Shown here piece by piece: positions 1-7,544 of a stretch of 64,000 nucleotides of DNA (position 1 is its first letter; every line of letters starts with the position of its first letter). This DNA is from Pelobacter propionicus DSM 2379 (lineage in GTDB: Bacteria > Desulfobacterota > Desulfuromonadia > Geobacterales > Pseudopelobacteraceae). The stretch is from NCBI RefSeq assembly GCF_000015045.1, contig NC_008609.1, forward strand, positions 2,365,501 to 2,429,500. Reading direction: 5' to 3'. The notes below the pieces were generated by a model. It did no database searches. It worked only from the letters and a program-made list of their open reading frames with translations, and was not told where the DNA came from. A program made the position numbers and the translations under genes.

Positions 1-410
1 CTCCATTTTAAGTATCTGAAATATCGGTTATATACCGTTTTGGGTATAAGCCTCATGCCTGCGCCTTTGGCGGGGATCGTGTGACATCACCGCCGCACAC
101 CACCCTGTTTTTTCAATATCTTTAATTGAAGGCGACGGAACGCAAATGCTATAGTGCAGTCGCATTACAGCCGGGAGAATGACAACTCGTCTGGAATTGG
201 AGCCGGGGCAGAAGGGAACGAGGGCCATCGTTGAATGATGCAGTGGTGGAGTTTTTCGTATCAGGGACTATGTCTGCAAGGTTCATGCTTGAATATTTCC
301 GGAAAATTGCAGGATATTCGGCAGGTTCAAGCCTTCAAGGCCCCACTGCTGTCTGTTCAACGACCATTCTTCTGTGCACATCAAGATACGATTCAGCGAG
401 AAAAAACATT
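1..410. other. Region without a supported gene
   Basis: No convincing coding sequence was found here. Short open frames exist on both strands but lack a ribosome-binding site and recognisable protein features. The region is visibly less GC-rich than most of the window. The open frame of the next gene extends upstream into this stretch, but the earlier part looks non-coding (no conserved features, no Shine-Dalgarno sequence). Confidence 0.5.
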
Positions 411-1013
411 ATGACACCACTCACTGGAAGATTACGCTACTTCAAAACGGTATATCGCGGGTGGTTGATAGCGGTTCTTGGCGGCGCATACGCGCTGCTG
501 GGTGTAATTACATTCGCTCGTGATAACCTGCTTCCGCCCGCTCTAAGAGCGAGGTTGGATACTTTCACACTATTGCCCCACTGGTCGTTGACATCATGGC
601 TAGTCATTGCGCTGGGAATTTTCCTTGTGGGTGCTCTAGAAGGTTCCTACAGATATTATCTCGTTCAAGAACAAAGTTACGGCAACTTGGAACAACAAAT
701 CGCGAGTCTACAGCAGGAGATTCGGGATCATGATCAGGCCGCTGCGTCCTCGTTCCACGATGATTTCATCGCCGACAATCGAACGCGTCAGGCTCCGATC
801 ATTCACATCAAGGAGCTTCGCGCTCATTTTGACGCCCTATTGGCATTAGCTCGAACTGGTGACCGAGCTGCGCTTGCGCGCTTACGCCGGATTGCGCCGA
901 AACTCGACGCGGTCAGTTTAGAGTGCTTTGCGAGTAGCCTCGATCACGTCGAGGATATTAGACGAATTAAGGAATTGGTCAGGCTCGGTGCTGAGGTGGC
1001 GAGGCCGGGCTGA
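411..1013 (+). CDS. Small inner-membrane protein with coiled coil, function unknown
   Basis: This 200-residue protein is not recognised as a named family. Two hydrophobic segments lie near the N terminus (about residues 16-35 and 61-80). They are followed by a heptad-like charged stretch rich in Gln/Glu (about 90-115) that could form a short coiled coil, then a soluble C-terminal part with Arg/Leu-rich helices. The open frame continues upstream to position 231, but the ATG at 411 is preferred because the transmembrane pattern begins right after it. Base composition is less GC-rich than the neighbours, which may mean recent acquisition. The role is unknown; a small membrane-anchored accessory protein is only a guess. 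Confidence 0.55.
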   Translation: MTPLTGRLRYFKTVYRGWLIAVLGGAYALLGVITFARDNLLPPALRARLDTFTLLPHWSLTSWLVIALGIFLVGALEGSYRYYLVQEQSYGNLEQQIASLQQEIRDHDQAAASSFHDDFIADNRTRQAPIIHIKELRAHFDALLALARTGDRAALARLRRIAPKLDAVSLECFASSLDHVEDIRRIKELVRLGAEVARPG

Positions 1014-1200
1014 TTTGACTTCCTATTACAGGGGTCTGGGATAGGGGAACCGGGGGTCCTGGGGCCAGGCATTGAACCATTGAAGATGGATGACGCTCTT
1101 CATGTTCATGCAAGAAAATCAAGCAAATTAACCACCACAGCCCCCCTCTCTTCGACCGCTGGTCAGGCCTCACGTTCATGCAGGTCGGAAAGGAAGTGAG

Positions 1201-1617
1201 ATGAACAAAGACAGCTATGAAATCGAACCGATCGGAACCATACACTCGGAACTAAAAACTCGTCAGGAAGCGCCCAACCAGGGGTGTGAGGGTGCGCCCG
1301 AGGCCTGGATCGACCTGAACCCGGAGTTCGCGGAGGGACTTGAGGGGATTTCGGCGGGGTGCGATCTTATCCTGATCACCTGGCTTCACCGGGCGCGGCG
1401 CGACGTTCTGAAGGTGCATCCCCGCAGGGACCCGACCAGGCCGTTAGCGGGAGTGTTCGCCACACGGTCTCCCGACAGGCCCAATCCCCTCGGCCTGCAC
1501 CAGGTCAGGGTGCTGGAGATAAACGGCGCCAGGATCAGGGTCGGTCCCCTGGAAGCCATTGACGGAACACCGCTGGTGGATATCAAGCCGCTGCTCCCCC
1601 GGTCGGCGAACGCATGA
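1201..1617 (+). CDS. TrmO/TsaA-like tRNA methyltransferase family protein
   Basis: A 138-residue protein of the TrmO (YaeB/TsaA) family. TrmO N6-methylates the threonylcarbamoyl group of t6A37 in certain tRNAs, using S-adenosylmethionine. The sequence opens with the family's I-x-P-I-G-T-I-H-S strand, carries the diagnostic RSPDRPNPLG motif around residues 89-98, and ends with the conserved D-G-T-P-L-x-D-I-K-P segment. It matches a single family domain and is shorter than E. coli TrmO, which has an additional C-terminal domain. Archaeal and deltaproteobacterial paralogues of this length exist whose substrate is untested, so tRNA specificity is inferred from family. A good ribosome-binding site (AAGGAAG) precedes the ATG. 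Confidence 0.8.
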   Translation: MNKDSYEIEPIGTIHSELKTRQEAPNQGCEGAPEAWIDLNPEFAEGLEGISAGCDLILITWLHRARRDVLKVHPRRDPTRPLAGVFATRSPDRPNPLGLHQVRVLEINGARIRVGPLEAIDGTPLVDIKPLLPRSANA

Positions 1618-1715
1618 CACCATCACAGTTTATCGGACGGCTAGGCGGATCGCCCAACGGGCAGTCGGTGTGGCTGTTGTCATACCATTAAAAAGACAGT
1701 GGAGGAAACAAACCC

Positions 1716-2192
1716 ATGAAAAGCACCGCAGCCGGCCTGGCCCTCATTTCGTCGATCCTTCTCTTAACGGCAACTCCCATCCACGCAGTCGAGCAGAAAA
1801 CGGTATTCAACACCACCGGTATCGAGTACAAAGCAGGCACGGGGGCAGAACGGTGTCAGGAGAAGTGCGACAAGCGCTCGGGACCCGACGCGCAGTCCCT
1901 CTCCGCCGAAGGGTGGACGATCATGACATCCTCCCCCAAGAAGGTAACCGCGGAAGCCTACCGGTATACCCCGTGCAGCTCCTGTCAGCCCCACGGATGC
2001 ATCTGCATCGGCACGGAGTATCTGCTCCAGAGGGACGAGCCAACGCCGCGGGCCGGCACGACCCCGGCCAATGAACCTGTCCAGTTACAAAAGGAAAACG
2101 ACCTGCTGAGGAAGGAGATGACACTCTTGCGACAGGAGAATGAAAAGCTGAGGAACCAGTTGAAGTCGATCCAGAAGCTGACCAGCGAATAG
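1716..2192 (+). CDS. Secreted Cys-rich protein with C-terminal leucine zipper
   Basis: A 158-residue protein preceded by a GGAGG ribosome-binding site. A signal peptide is evident (about residues 1-25, ending in a small-residue HA-V site). The middle part carries several paired cysteines (C-x3-C near residue 48, then a C-x2-C-x4-C-x-C series around 90-100), suggesting a disulfide-stabilised periplasmic domain, possibly PAN/apple-like. The last 40 residues form a strong amphipathic heptad repeat (leucines and asparagines in LRKE/LRQE/LRNQ blocks), predicting a parallel coiled coil and oligomerisation. A clear intrinsic terminator follows at 2292. Function is unknown. Confidence 0.7.
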   Translation: MKSTAAGLALISSILLLTATPIHAVEQKTVFNTTGIEYKAGTGAERCQEKCDKRSGPDAQSLSAEGWTIMTSSPKKVTAEAYRYTPCSSCQPHGCICIGTEYLLQRDEPTPRAGTTPANEPVQLQKENDLLRKEMTLLRQENEKLRNQLKSIQKLTSE

Positions 2193-2291
2193 CCGTGACG
2201 GGCCAGCGCGGAAACGGGCGTCAGGGGAGCAGCGCACGTGCCGGCTGAGACGGTGGCTGTCCGATGATGTGGGCGGGAACTGACCTGCCAC

Positions 2292-2344
2292 AGCCTCCCC
2301 CTGTTCCGTTCCCAGACGGGAAGGACGGGGGGAGGCTTTTTTTA
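2292..2344 (+). terminator. Rho-independent terminator
   Basis: A GC-rich stem (AGCCTCCCCC pairing with GGGGGGAGGCT) is followed by seven T residues. It ends the transcript of the upstream secreted coiled-coil protein. The convergent gene at 2392 ends just beyond it. Confidence 0.85.
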
Positions 2345-2391
2345 CGGGCTGTTCATGATGCCAGCCTGACGGAGCGCCAACCTCTCCGCGG

Positions 2392-3264
2392 CTACTGTTT
2401 CACGGGGCCGACAACCCGGCTGACCGCCGCGAAATCGCTGTCTCCCAGCCCCATTCCCAGCGCCGTCTTGAAGAGTTCGTTGGCCGAAGCGGTGGTGTGC
2501 AGCGCCTGCCCCAACTGGTTGCCCAGGTTCAGCGCCAGGCGCAGGTCCTTCTGCATATGCTTGAGGGGAAAGGCCGGCGGGAACCTGTCCTGGACGATCT
2601 GCGGCCCCTTCAACCGGAACATGGGGTTCGACATCGCCCCGGCATCCAGCACGTCCAGGATGTCGGCCGACTCCAGTCCAGCCCTGGCGCCCAGTGTCAA
2701 TCCCTCGCAGAGCATGGTCATCATGCCGCCCATGACCATGTTGGCCACGAGCTTCATGCGCGCCCCCTGCCCCACCTCTCCCAGGAACAGAATCTTCTTT
2801 CCCATCGCCGCTAGTGCCGGTTGCGCCTGATCGAACAGGGGGCGATCCCCGGCAGCCAGGATGACCAGGGTGCCGTCCTCGGCCGGCTTCTTGCTCCCCA
2901 AAACCGGCGCCTCCAGGAACAGCCCCCCCGCTTCCCGCACCGCCTTGGCAACCGATTGGGCGGTTTCAGGGGCCACCGTCGACATATCCACGTATCCCTT
3001 GCCCGGCTTGATGCCGGCAACCACGCCCTCATCTCCCCGACAGACCGCCTCGGCCGCGGCAGGGTCGGCAAGCATGGCGATGGTGACATCCGACGCCTCC
3101 ACCACCTGACGGGGAGAAGCGGCCTGCACCGCCCCCAGTTCGGTCAGCGGAACGCATTTTTCCGGGGTGCGGTTCCAGACCGTCAGCCTGAACCCCGCCT
3201 TGATCAGGTTCGCCGCCATGGGGGTTCCCATGATGCCAAGTCCAATGAATCCAATGGTACCCAT
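2392..3264 (-). CDS. Beta-hydroxyacid dehydrogenase (succinic semialdehyde/glyoxylate reductase-like)
   Basis: A 290-residue NAD(P)-dependent dehydrogenase of the 3-hydroxyisobutyrate dehydrogenase family. It has an N-terminal Rossmann motif G-x-G-x-x-G (GFIGLGIMG, residues 5-13), the conserved substrate-loop DxST (D-M-S-T near residue 94), the G-S-K-K-P region and the catalytic lysine in K-L-V-A-N. From memory, Geobacter homologues of this length have been characterised as NADPH-dependent succinic semialdehyde reductases that also reduce glyoxylate, so the product is probably a short hydroxy acid such as 4-hydroxybutyrate or glycolate. The enzyme is cytoplasmic. AGGAGG precedes the ATG. It appears monocistronic, divergent from the diheme gene. 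Confidence 0.85.
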   Translation of the reverse strand: MGTIGFIGLGIMGTPMAANLIKAGFRLTVWNRTPEKCVPLTELGAVQAASPRQVVEASDVTIAMLADPAAAEAVCRGDEGVVAGIKPGKGYVDMSTVAPETAQSVAKAVREAGGLFLEAPVLGSKKPAEDGTLVILAAGDRPLFDQAQPALAAMGKKILFLGEVGQGARMKLVANMVMGGMMTMLCEGLTLGARAGLESADILDVLDAGAMSNPMFRLKGPQIVQDRFPPAFPLKHMQKDLRLALNLGNQLGQALHTTASANELFKTALGMGLGDSDFAAVSRVVGPVKQ

Positions 3265-3420
3265 ACTGATTTCCTCCTTCTGTAAACTCCATGAAGCGGC
3301 ACCAGACTAGCACACAAACAGGATAAAGCAAAATGGCTCTCCCCGAAAAACGGGCTCAGGAGGAGCTGTTTTTTATCTAAAACAAAGGCCGGCGGGCTGG
3401 AACCAAGTTAATGAAATAAT

Positions 3421-3449
3421 TTGACACGACAAACAAGACACTGTTATAT
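3421..3449 (+). promoter_or_regulatory. Sigma70-type promoter of the riboswitch-controlled diheme gene
   Basis: TTGACA (3421-3426) and TTATAT (3444-3449) are separated by exactly 17 bases. This is nearly a consensus promoter and predicts a transcript start near 3456, about 15 bases before the predicted GEMM-I aptamer. Confidence 0.8.
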
Positions 3450-3471
3450 ACCGTCATACACATCGTACGTT

Positions 3472-3558
3472 CCTTTTGAAAAGGCCAAACCCTTCGCGAG
3501 GAGGGGGCGGAAAGCGAGGGATCTTCCCTGAAGAGAAGATGGCCGAGCTGCCAAAGGG
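3472..3558 (+). promoter_or_regulatory. GEMM-I riboswitch aptamer (cyclic di-GMP or 3',3'-cGAMP)
   Basis: The leader shows the hallmarks of the GEMM-I class. P1 can form from CCTTTTG (3472-3478) and CAAAGGG (3552-3558). The A-rich junction and GGCCAAACC lead into a short stem capped by a GCGA tetraloop (3495-3498). GGGGGCGGAAAGC follows, the core that docks with the tetraloop. A second hairpin (ATCTTC...GAAGAT, 3521-3540) and the conserved GGCCGAGCTGCC close the structure. Aligned as in the Geobacter cGAMP-responsive subclass, the ligand-discriminating position (20 in Vc2 numbering) would be A, favouring cGAMP, but an alternative alignment gives G. The 3' side overlaps a terminator, so ligand binding should allow read-through. 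Confidence 0.8.
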
Positions 3559-3588
3559 TTATTTCCTTTTGGCGTGCTCGGTTTTTTT
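3543..3588 (+). terminator. Riboswitch expression platform (intrinsic terminator)
   Basis: CCGAGCTGCCAAAGG (3543-3557) pairs with CCTTTTGGCGTGCTCGG (3565-3581), followed by seven Ts. The 5' arm is the same sequence used for the aptamer's 3' core and P1 strand, so terminator and ligand-bound aptamer are mutually exclusive (ON switch). Confidence 0.85.
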
Positions 3589-3861
3589 ATGGGTTGGCGC
3601 CTACTGGAACCACGGCCGTACCGTGCGGTCACGAAAGGAGGTGACGGAACAGCGCAACATCCATGACAGTGGAGTGCATTTGATCAACAGCTCCCCTGGG
3701 GTGATTTTTCAAAAAACAGCGGAGAGTGGAATCGGTAACGAATCAATTGTCCGCGATTCCACACCGTCCCAGGCCGCCATATCCACTAAGTTTCATACGA
3801 ATCAGCACGTGCGGTCCGCATGTACGCAAGCATCTGGATTACAAAAAAGGGAGGAGGACAC

Positions 3862-5388
3862 ATGAAGAGAACCAATGCATTTTTCATGGCAGTACTATTC
3901 TGCTGCATAGCCGGCACGGCCCTGGTTGCCTCGGCAGCCTACCATCACGCCGGGAGCGCCGATACCGATGCGGGAAACTTCCTAAGAGTTTACCCAGACA
4001 AGGCGGGCACGAAGCTGGACAACTGCGCCACCTGCCATGGCGGGGGAGTATACACCAGCAGTAGCGGCAAAAAGAGTACACTGGGCAGCTGCCAGTACTG
4101 TCACGCCGCCACAAACTACGGCGCCGATACGGGCAAATATGCCCAAACGCTCAATTCATACGGCACAGCCTACATGGACAATGGCCGTAACGAAACGGCG
4201 ATTGCGAACATACAGAACGAGGATTCCGATAGTGACGGCTACTCGAATCTCACCGAGATCCAAGCCAACCGCTATCCCGGCGATGCGAACGACCATCCCG
4301 GCAAGGTGGTCGCACCTTTCCGCATTTTCACCAAAAAGCAACTGGAGGCCATGCCCCAGCACAGGCAGTTCATGCTGATGAACACCACCAAATCGGGTGA
4401 CTTCTACACCCAGTATTCCGGCGTCACGATGGAGAATCTGCTGAAAAAAGCGGGAATATCCTCCTCGGCCACCCGGATCTTTGCCTATTCGCCCGACGGC
4501 TATGCCCAGCAGCATCCGCTGGAAGACAGCAGCGACAACACGGGGAACAGCTATGCCCCCTTTGTGATCGGCAGCTATCCCCAGGCCAGCTATTTCTATG
4601 CCGCGGAAGCGGACAAGGCGATCAATGAAACGTACGGCTGGTGCGATTACAGCTCCCCCAATGCACAGGGGCGCCAGAACGGTGACCCGATCAGGGTTAA
4701 AAACGGCCTCCGGCTTATGCTGGCCATCAAGGCGGACGGAACCGACCTGACCCCCGGCGTGCTCGGCGACGACAACAAGCTGACCTCAGGCAGCGAAGGG
4801 CCCTTCCGGGTCGTGTCCCCCGAGAAGATCCTCGGACCTCCCGACCAGCCCTCCACCAAACCAGCACTGGGTTCGATCTGGCAGTATAATCCCAGTGCGG
4901 ACCACAACGCCGGTTTCTCGACGAAATGCGCGACCATGATCAAGGTGGACCCGCTTCCGGACGGAACCACCGACATCGATGTCATGGAGGCGGGCTGGGG
5001 CTACGTGGACCAGGGCAAGATCGTCGTCTACGGCGCCCTGCAGGGACCGCAACCGATCTTCCCGGCCGCTGGCGCCACGAAAGTGAACTGGCATCCCGCC
5101 TTCTTCATGTGGAAACACAGCCCCGGCGTGGAGAGGAAGGATATTGTCAGCTACAAGCTCGAATACACGAAAGACGAGACTCTGACCGACTGGACGACCG
5201 TAATGATCGAACGCAGCGCAAAAAAAGCGCGCATGCACTTTGATCCCATGGTAAAGGACAACACCACCATCATCCTGGAGCCCAACACCCGCTACTGGTG
5301 GAGGGTAACGGACCTGGATGAAAACGGCGGCACCACCGTAAGCTCAGTGCGCAGCTTCACCACAAAGGCCAAACCGGCCAGGAAGTAG
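3862..5388 (+). CDS. Secreted diheme c-type cytochrome with molybdopterin-oxidoreductase-like domain
   Basis: This 508-residue exported protein starts at the ATG behind GGAGGAGG. Signal peptide: residues 1-25. Two CxxCH heme-binding motifs follow (CATCH about residue 55, CQYCH about 76), then a DSDSDGYSNLTE stretch resembling a calcium-binding thrombospondin-3/EF-type loop (about 120). The central part (about 150-330) has features recalling the oxidoreductase molybdopterin-binding fold (G-V-x-x-x-x-L-L-K-K-A-G, then EGPFRVV and a GPPDQ segment), but no molybdopterin-binding cysteine could be assigned. The C terminus resembles a fibronectin type III or purple-phosphatase-like beta domain (RYWWRVTDLDENG). 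Role inferred: periplasmic or extracellular electron transfer. Expression is predicted to be controlled by the GEMM-I riboswitch in the leader. Confidence 0.75.
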   Translation: MKRTNAFFMAVLFCCIAGTALVASAAYHHAGSADTDAGNFLRVYPDKAGTKLDNCATCHGGGVYTSSSGKKSTLGSCQYCHAATNYGADTGKYAQTLNSYGTAYMDNGRNETAIANIQNEDSDSDGYSNLTEIQANRYPGDANDHPGKVVAPFRIFTKKQLEAMPQHRQFMLMNTTKSGDFYTQYSGVTMENLLKKAGISSSATRIFAYSPDGYAQQHPLEDSSDNTGNSYAPFVIGSYPQASYFYAAEADKAINETYGWCDYSSPNAQGRQNGDPIRVKNGLRLMLAIKADGTDLTPGVLGDDNKLTSGSEGPFRVVSPEKILGPPDQPSTKPALGSIWQYNPSADHNAGFSTKCATMIKVDPLPDGTTDIDVMEAGWGYVDQGKIVVYGALQGPQPIFPAAGATKVNWHPAFFMWKHSPGVERKDIVSYKLEYTKDETLTDWTTVMIERSAKKARMHFDPMVKDNTTIILEPNTRYWWRVTDLDENGGTTVSSVRSFTTKAKPARK

Positions 5389-5427
5389 TCCCGTCGCCGA
5401 ACCAGGGCCTGCTGCCCGACAGACGAC

Positions 5428-5462
5428 AAAAAGGCCGGATTCATGTCAGAATCCGGCCTTTT
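5428..5462. terminator. Bidirectional intrinsic terminator
   Basis: AAAAGGCCGGATTC and GAATCCGGCCTTTT form a 14-base-pair stem flanked by A and T runs. It can end both the diheme cytochrome transcript (plus strand) and the fasciclin gene transcript (minus strand). Confidence 0.85.
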
Positions 5463-5565
5463 GCGTGTTTCAGCAACGAAGGTCAGGCGTAGTTCTCGTC
5501 TGTCGCCAGACTTCTCAGCCATGCATTTCGTGCAGTGGACCAGGGAGAAGGACGCAAGGAGAGGC

Positions 5566-5991
5566 TCACGACAGGTCTTCGCGGTACCAGCCCGACAGAC
5601 GCGGCTGAAAGACGTTGTCGATTATGTGGATGATGCCGTTGGAGCATTCGATGTCACCGCTGACGATCTTGGCGTTATCGATGACCGCCTCCCCCTCGTC
5701 ATGTTCAACCGTCAGGGACTTGCCGTTTTCGGTGGAGATAAAATCCGAGGCCGAGACCTGGGCGGCGGTAAGCTTTTCCGCAACCAGGTGATAGTTCATG
5801 GTCTCGATCAGGTTCGGGATGTCTTTCAGTTGCTCCGCGAAGTTCATCCTGGCATAGGCGGTGTCGTCGGGAGCGAACAGGGTGTAGGGGCCAGCTCCGT
5901 CCAGGGTGGCAGCCAGACCGGCTTTTTCCAGAGACACCGCGAGACTGTTCAATCTCGCGTCGTTTCGGATGGTTTCAATGATGGTGGCCAT
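5566..5991 (-). CDS. Fasciclin (FAS1) domain protein
   Basis: A 141-residue single FAS1-domain protein. The FAS1 H1 box is visible as G-P-Y-T-L-F-A-P-D-D-T-A-Y (about residues 36-48), and the H2 box as I-E-C-S-N-G-I-I-H-I-I-D-N-V (about 115-128), with the YH motif (NYHLVAEKL) in between. FAS1 domains mediate adhesion and surface-matrix interactions. Here no signal peptide follows the preferred start at 5991, which sits 9 bases after AGGAG, so export is not evident. The frame extends a further 28 residues upstream, without hydrophobic-signal character. The domain covers the whole protein, as in bacterial stand-alone FAS1 proteins. Confidence 0.85.
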   Translation of the reverse strand: MATIIETIRNDARLNSLAVSLEKAGLAATLDGAGPYTLFAPDDTAYARMNFAEQLKDIPNLIETMNYHLVAEKLTAAQVSASDFISTENGKSLTVEHDEGEAVIDNAKIVSGDIECSNGIIHIIDNVFQPRLSGWYREDLS

Positions 5992-6354
5992 GAATGTATC
6001 TCCTTTTCCGGCTTGTCGTAGTATAAATGTCGCATCACCTCTAGCAAAGCATACATTTTCCCGTCGCGCAACCAAGCAGCATCCCTTTTCCCCGCCAGGC
6101 TACGCGCCTGACGACCGAATCACGGCCAGAGAGGCTCTTCAAACCTGGAGCCTGCAGCTGGTGCCACCCGAAGATGTGGCGCAAAAGTCGATGAATATTC
6201 TTCATCCATCCCGTAACCTTTTGGGCGGATGTCGCGTCTTCCACAGGTAGAGGACACGAAACGCCTGTTTCCGGCCATAACCGTCGTGCCATTGCCATGG
6301 TGTTGTATACTTAAAAGGGACAGGAGCCACCCCACGGGAAAGGAGATTCGGACC
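5992..6354. other. Intergenic region between divergent genes
   Basis: No gene is supported here. A small hairpin (GATGAA/TTCATC with loop TATTC, 6190-6206) is present. A TATACT (6306-6311) is a plausible -10 element for the gene at 6355, but a good -35 was not found. The rest is unexplained. Confidence 0.4.
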
Positions 6355-7350
6355 ATGAAAAGATGCGCCAGGTTAACGGGTATGCAGCTGCTTCTCTGTC
6401 TGTTCCTGCTGAGCATGCCCATGGCGGTTTCCGCCGAAACGGAAACCGGGCAGGCCCAGCAACCTCCCATTGGCCAGCAACTGGTGCGCGAAGGCGCCTT
6501 TGCCATCAAGCTGGCCGAGGCGCTGGAGATCGTATCCACCGATAACGAGGTCGAGGCGGAGAGCAAGCTTGCCGAGGTTGGTATCGTACCGCGCAACGGC
6601 TGGATAGCCGATTATCCGGTGACGCCCGATATCATCGCCGAACTCCAGGGTGCGGTGCGCGCCTCAGCCGAGGCGAACAAACTGCACTTCGAAAAGGACG
6701 AGGCCCTCGGGCGCTTCCAGCGCGTCAACCAGGAACTCAGCCTGGGAATCAGGCCCTATGCGGAAGGCGACAAGGCACCGGACAGCCAGCCAAAAGCCAA
6801 CGGCTATCCCAATCCGGCGGTGATCAACAACTACTATTACCAGCAGGGCCCTCCCGTCGTCACCTACTACACCCCGCCCCGGGACTACTACTACCTGTAC
6901 AGCTGGATTCCCTCACCATTCTGGAGTTTCGGCTTCTGGTTCCCCGGGTTCTACGTCATGAACGACTTTCACCTGGTCGTGCATGGCGGTTATAGTGTGT
7001 CGAATCACTATAACGACCACAGAATGCATCGGGTGTACCGCGTCGATCCGCGGGCGCGCTACCATGGGCGCACCTATGGCGGCATCGGTGTTTCCCGGCC
7101 ACGGGGATTCCTGTCAACCGGAGTGCCCCACAGCGACAGGACAATCTTCAACGGCAGCCGCAATCGGGCACCCAGCGGCTACAGGGGCAGCGGAATGCCG
7201 ACCACGGGAGGCAGGACGTACGGCACGGCTCCGCGCGGGAGTGCACCCTCGTTCCACCGCGCCCCAAGTGGCGGGAGTCATCGGAGTATGGGCGGAATGA
7301 CGGCACCTTCCCGGGGAGGCGCTCCTTCCGGTGGAGGGCGGAGACGCTGA
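6355..7350 (+). CDS. Secreted Tyr- and Gly/Ser-rich protein of unknown function
   Basis: A 331-residue exported protein. The start at 6355 is chosen because GGAG lies just upstream and a classical signal peptide (about 1-27, ending VSAE) follows. Residues 30-130 are helical and Glu/Ala-rich, with a repeated EAL/LAEAL pattern. Residues 150-210 are very rich in Tyr, Trp, Phe and Pro (NNYYYQQG, YYYLYSW, FWSFGFWFPG). The C-terminal 100 residues are a low-complexity Gly/Ser/Arg/Pro tail ending in GGGRRR. The composition suggests a surface or periplasmic structural protein. No enzymatic motif was seen and the family is not recognised. Codon usage matches the neighbourhood. Confidence 0.65.
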   Translation: MKRCARLTGMQLLLCLFLLSMPMAVSAETETGQAQQPPIGQQLVREGAFAIKLAEALEIVSTDNEVEAESKLAEVGIVPRNGWIADYPVTPDIIAELQGAVRASAEANKLHFEKDEALGRFQRVNQELSLGIRPYAEGDKAPDSQPKANGYPNPAVINNYYYQQGPPVVTYYTPPRDYYYLYSWIPSPFWSFGFWFPGFYVMNDFHLVVHGGYSVSNHYNDHRMHRVYRVDPRARYHGRTYGGIGVSRPRGFLSTGVPHSDRTIFNGSRNRAPSGYRGSGMPTTGGRTYGTAPRGSAPSFHRAPSGGSHRSMGGMTAPSRGGAPSGGGRRR

Positions 7351-7439
7351 TACGGATTTCTCACCAGTCCGTTTCCAGTCCTATAACCTCTCGTATCCTG
7401 TGGGACCACCCCAGGGAATACGAATGATGAATTGTTGCA

Positions 7440-7483
7440 CGGGCGGCGCGGGAAGACTATTCTCGTTGCCGCCCGCTGTTTTA
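7440..7483 (+). terminator. Possible weak terminator before the efflux operon
   Basis: GGGCGGC (7441-7447) can pair with GCCGCCC (7468-7474) and is followed by a short T-rich run. The loop is long (20 bases) and the T tract imperfect, so this is tentative. Confidence 0.35.
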
Positions 7484-7544
7484 TATCACCGTCCTGTCAA
7501 AACGGCACGGCACGTATCCCATTGGGAGGCTTCGTTTCATCATC

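Noticed and set aside
3476-3865. 129-residue frame beginning in the diheme leader
   Set aside because: It reads through the GEMM-I aptamer and terminator and lacks a start signal at its first ATG; the RNA explanation fits better. AAGGAGGTGA at about 3636 has no start codon at proper spacing.
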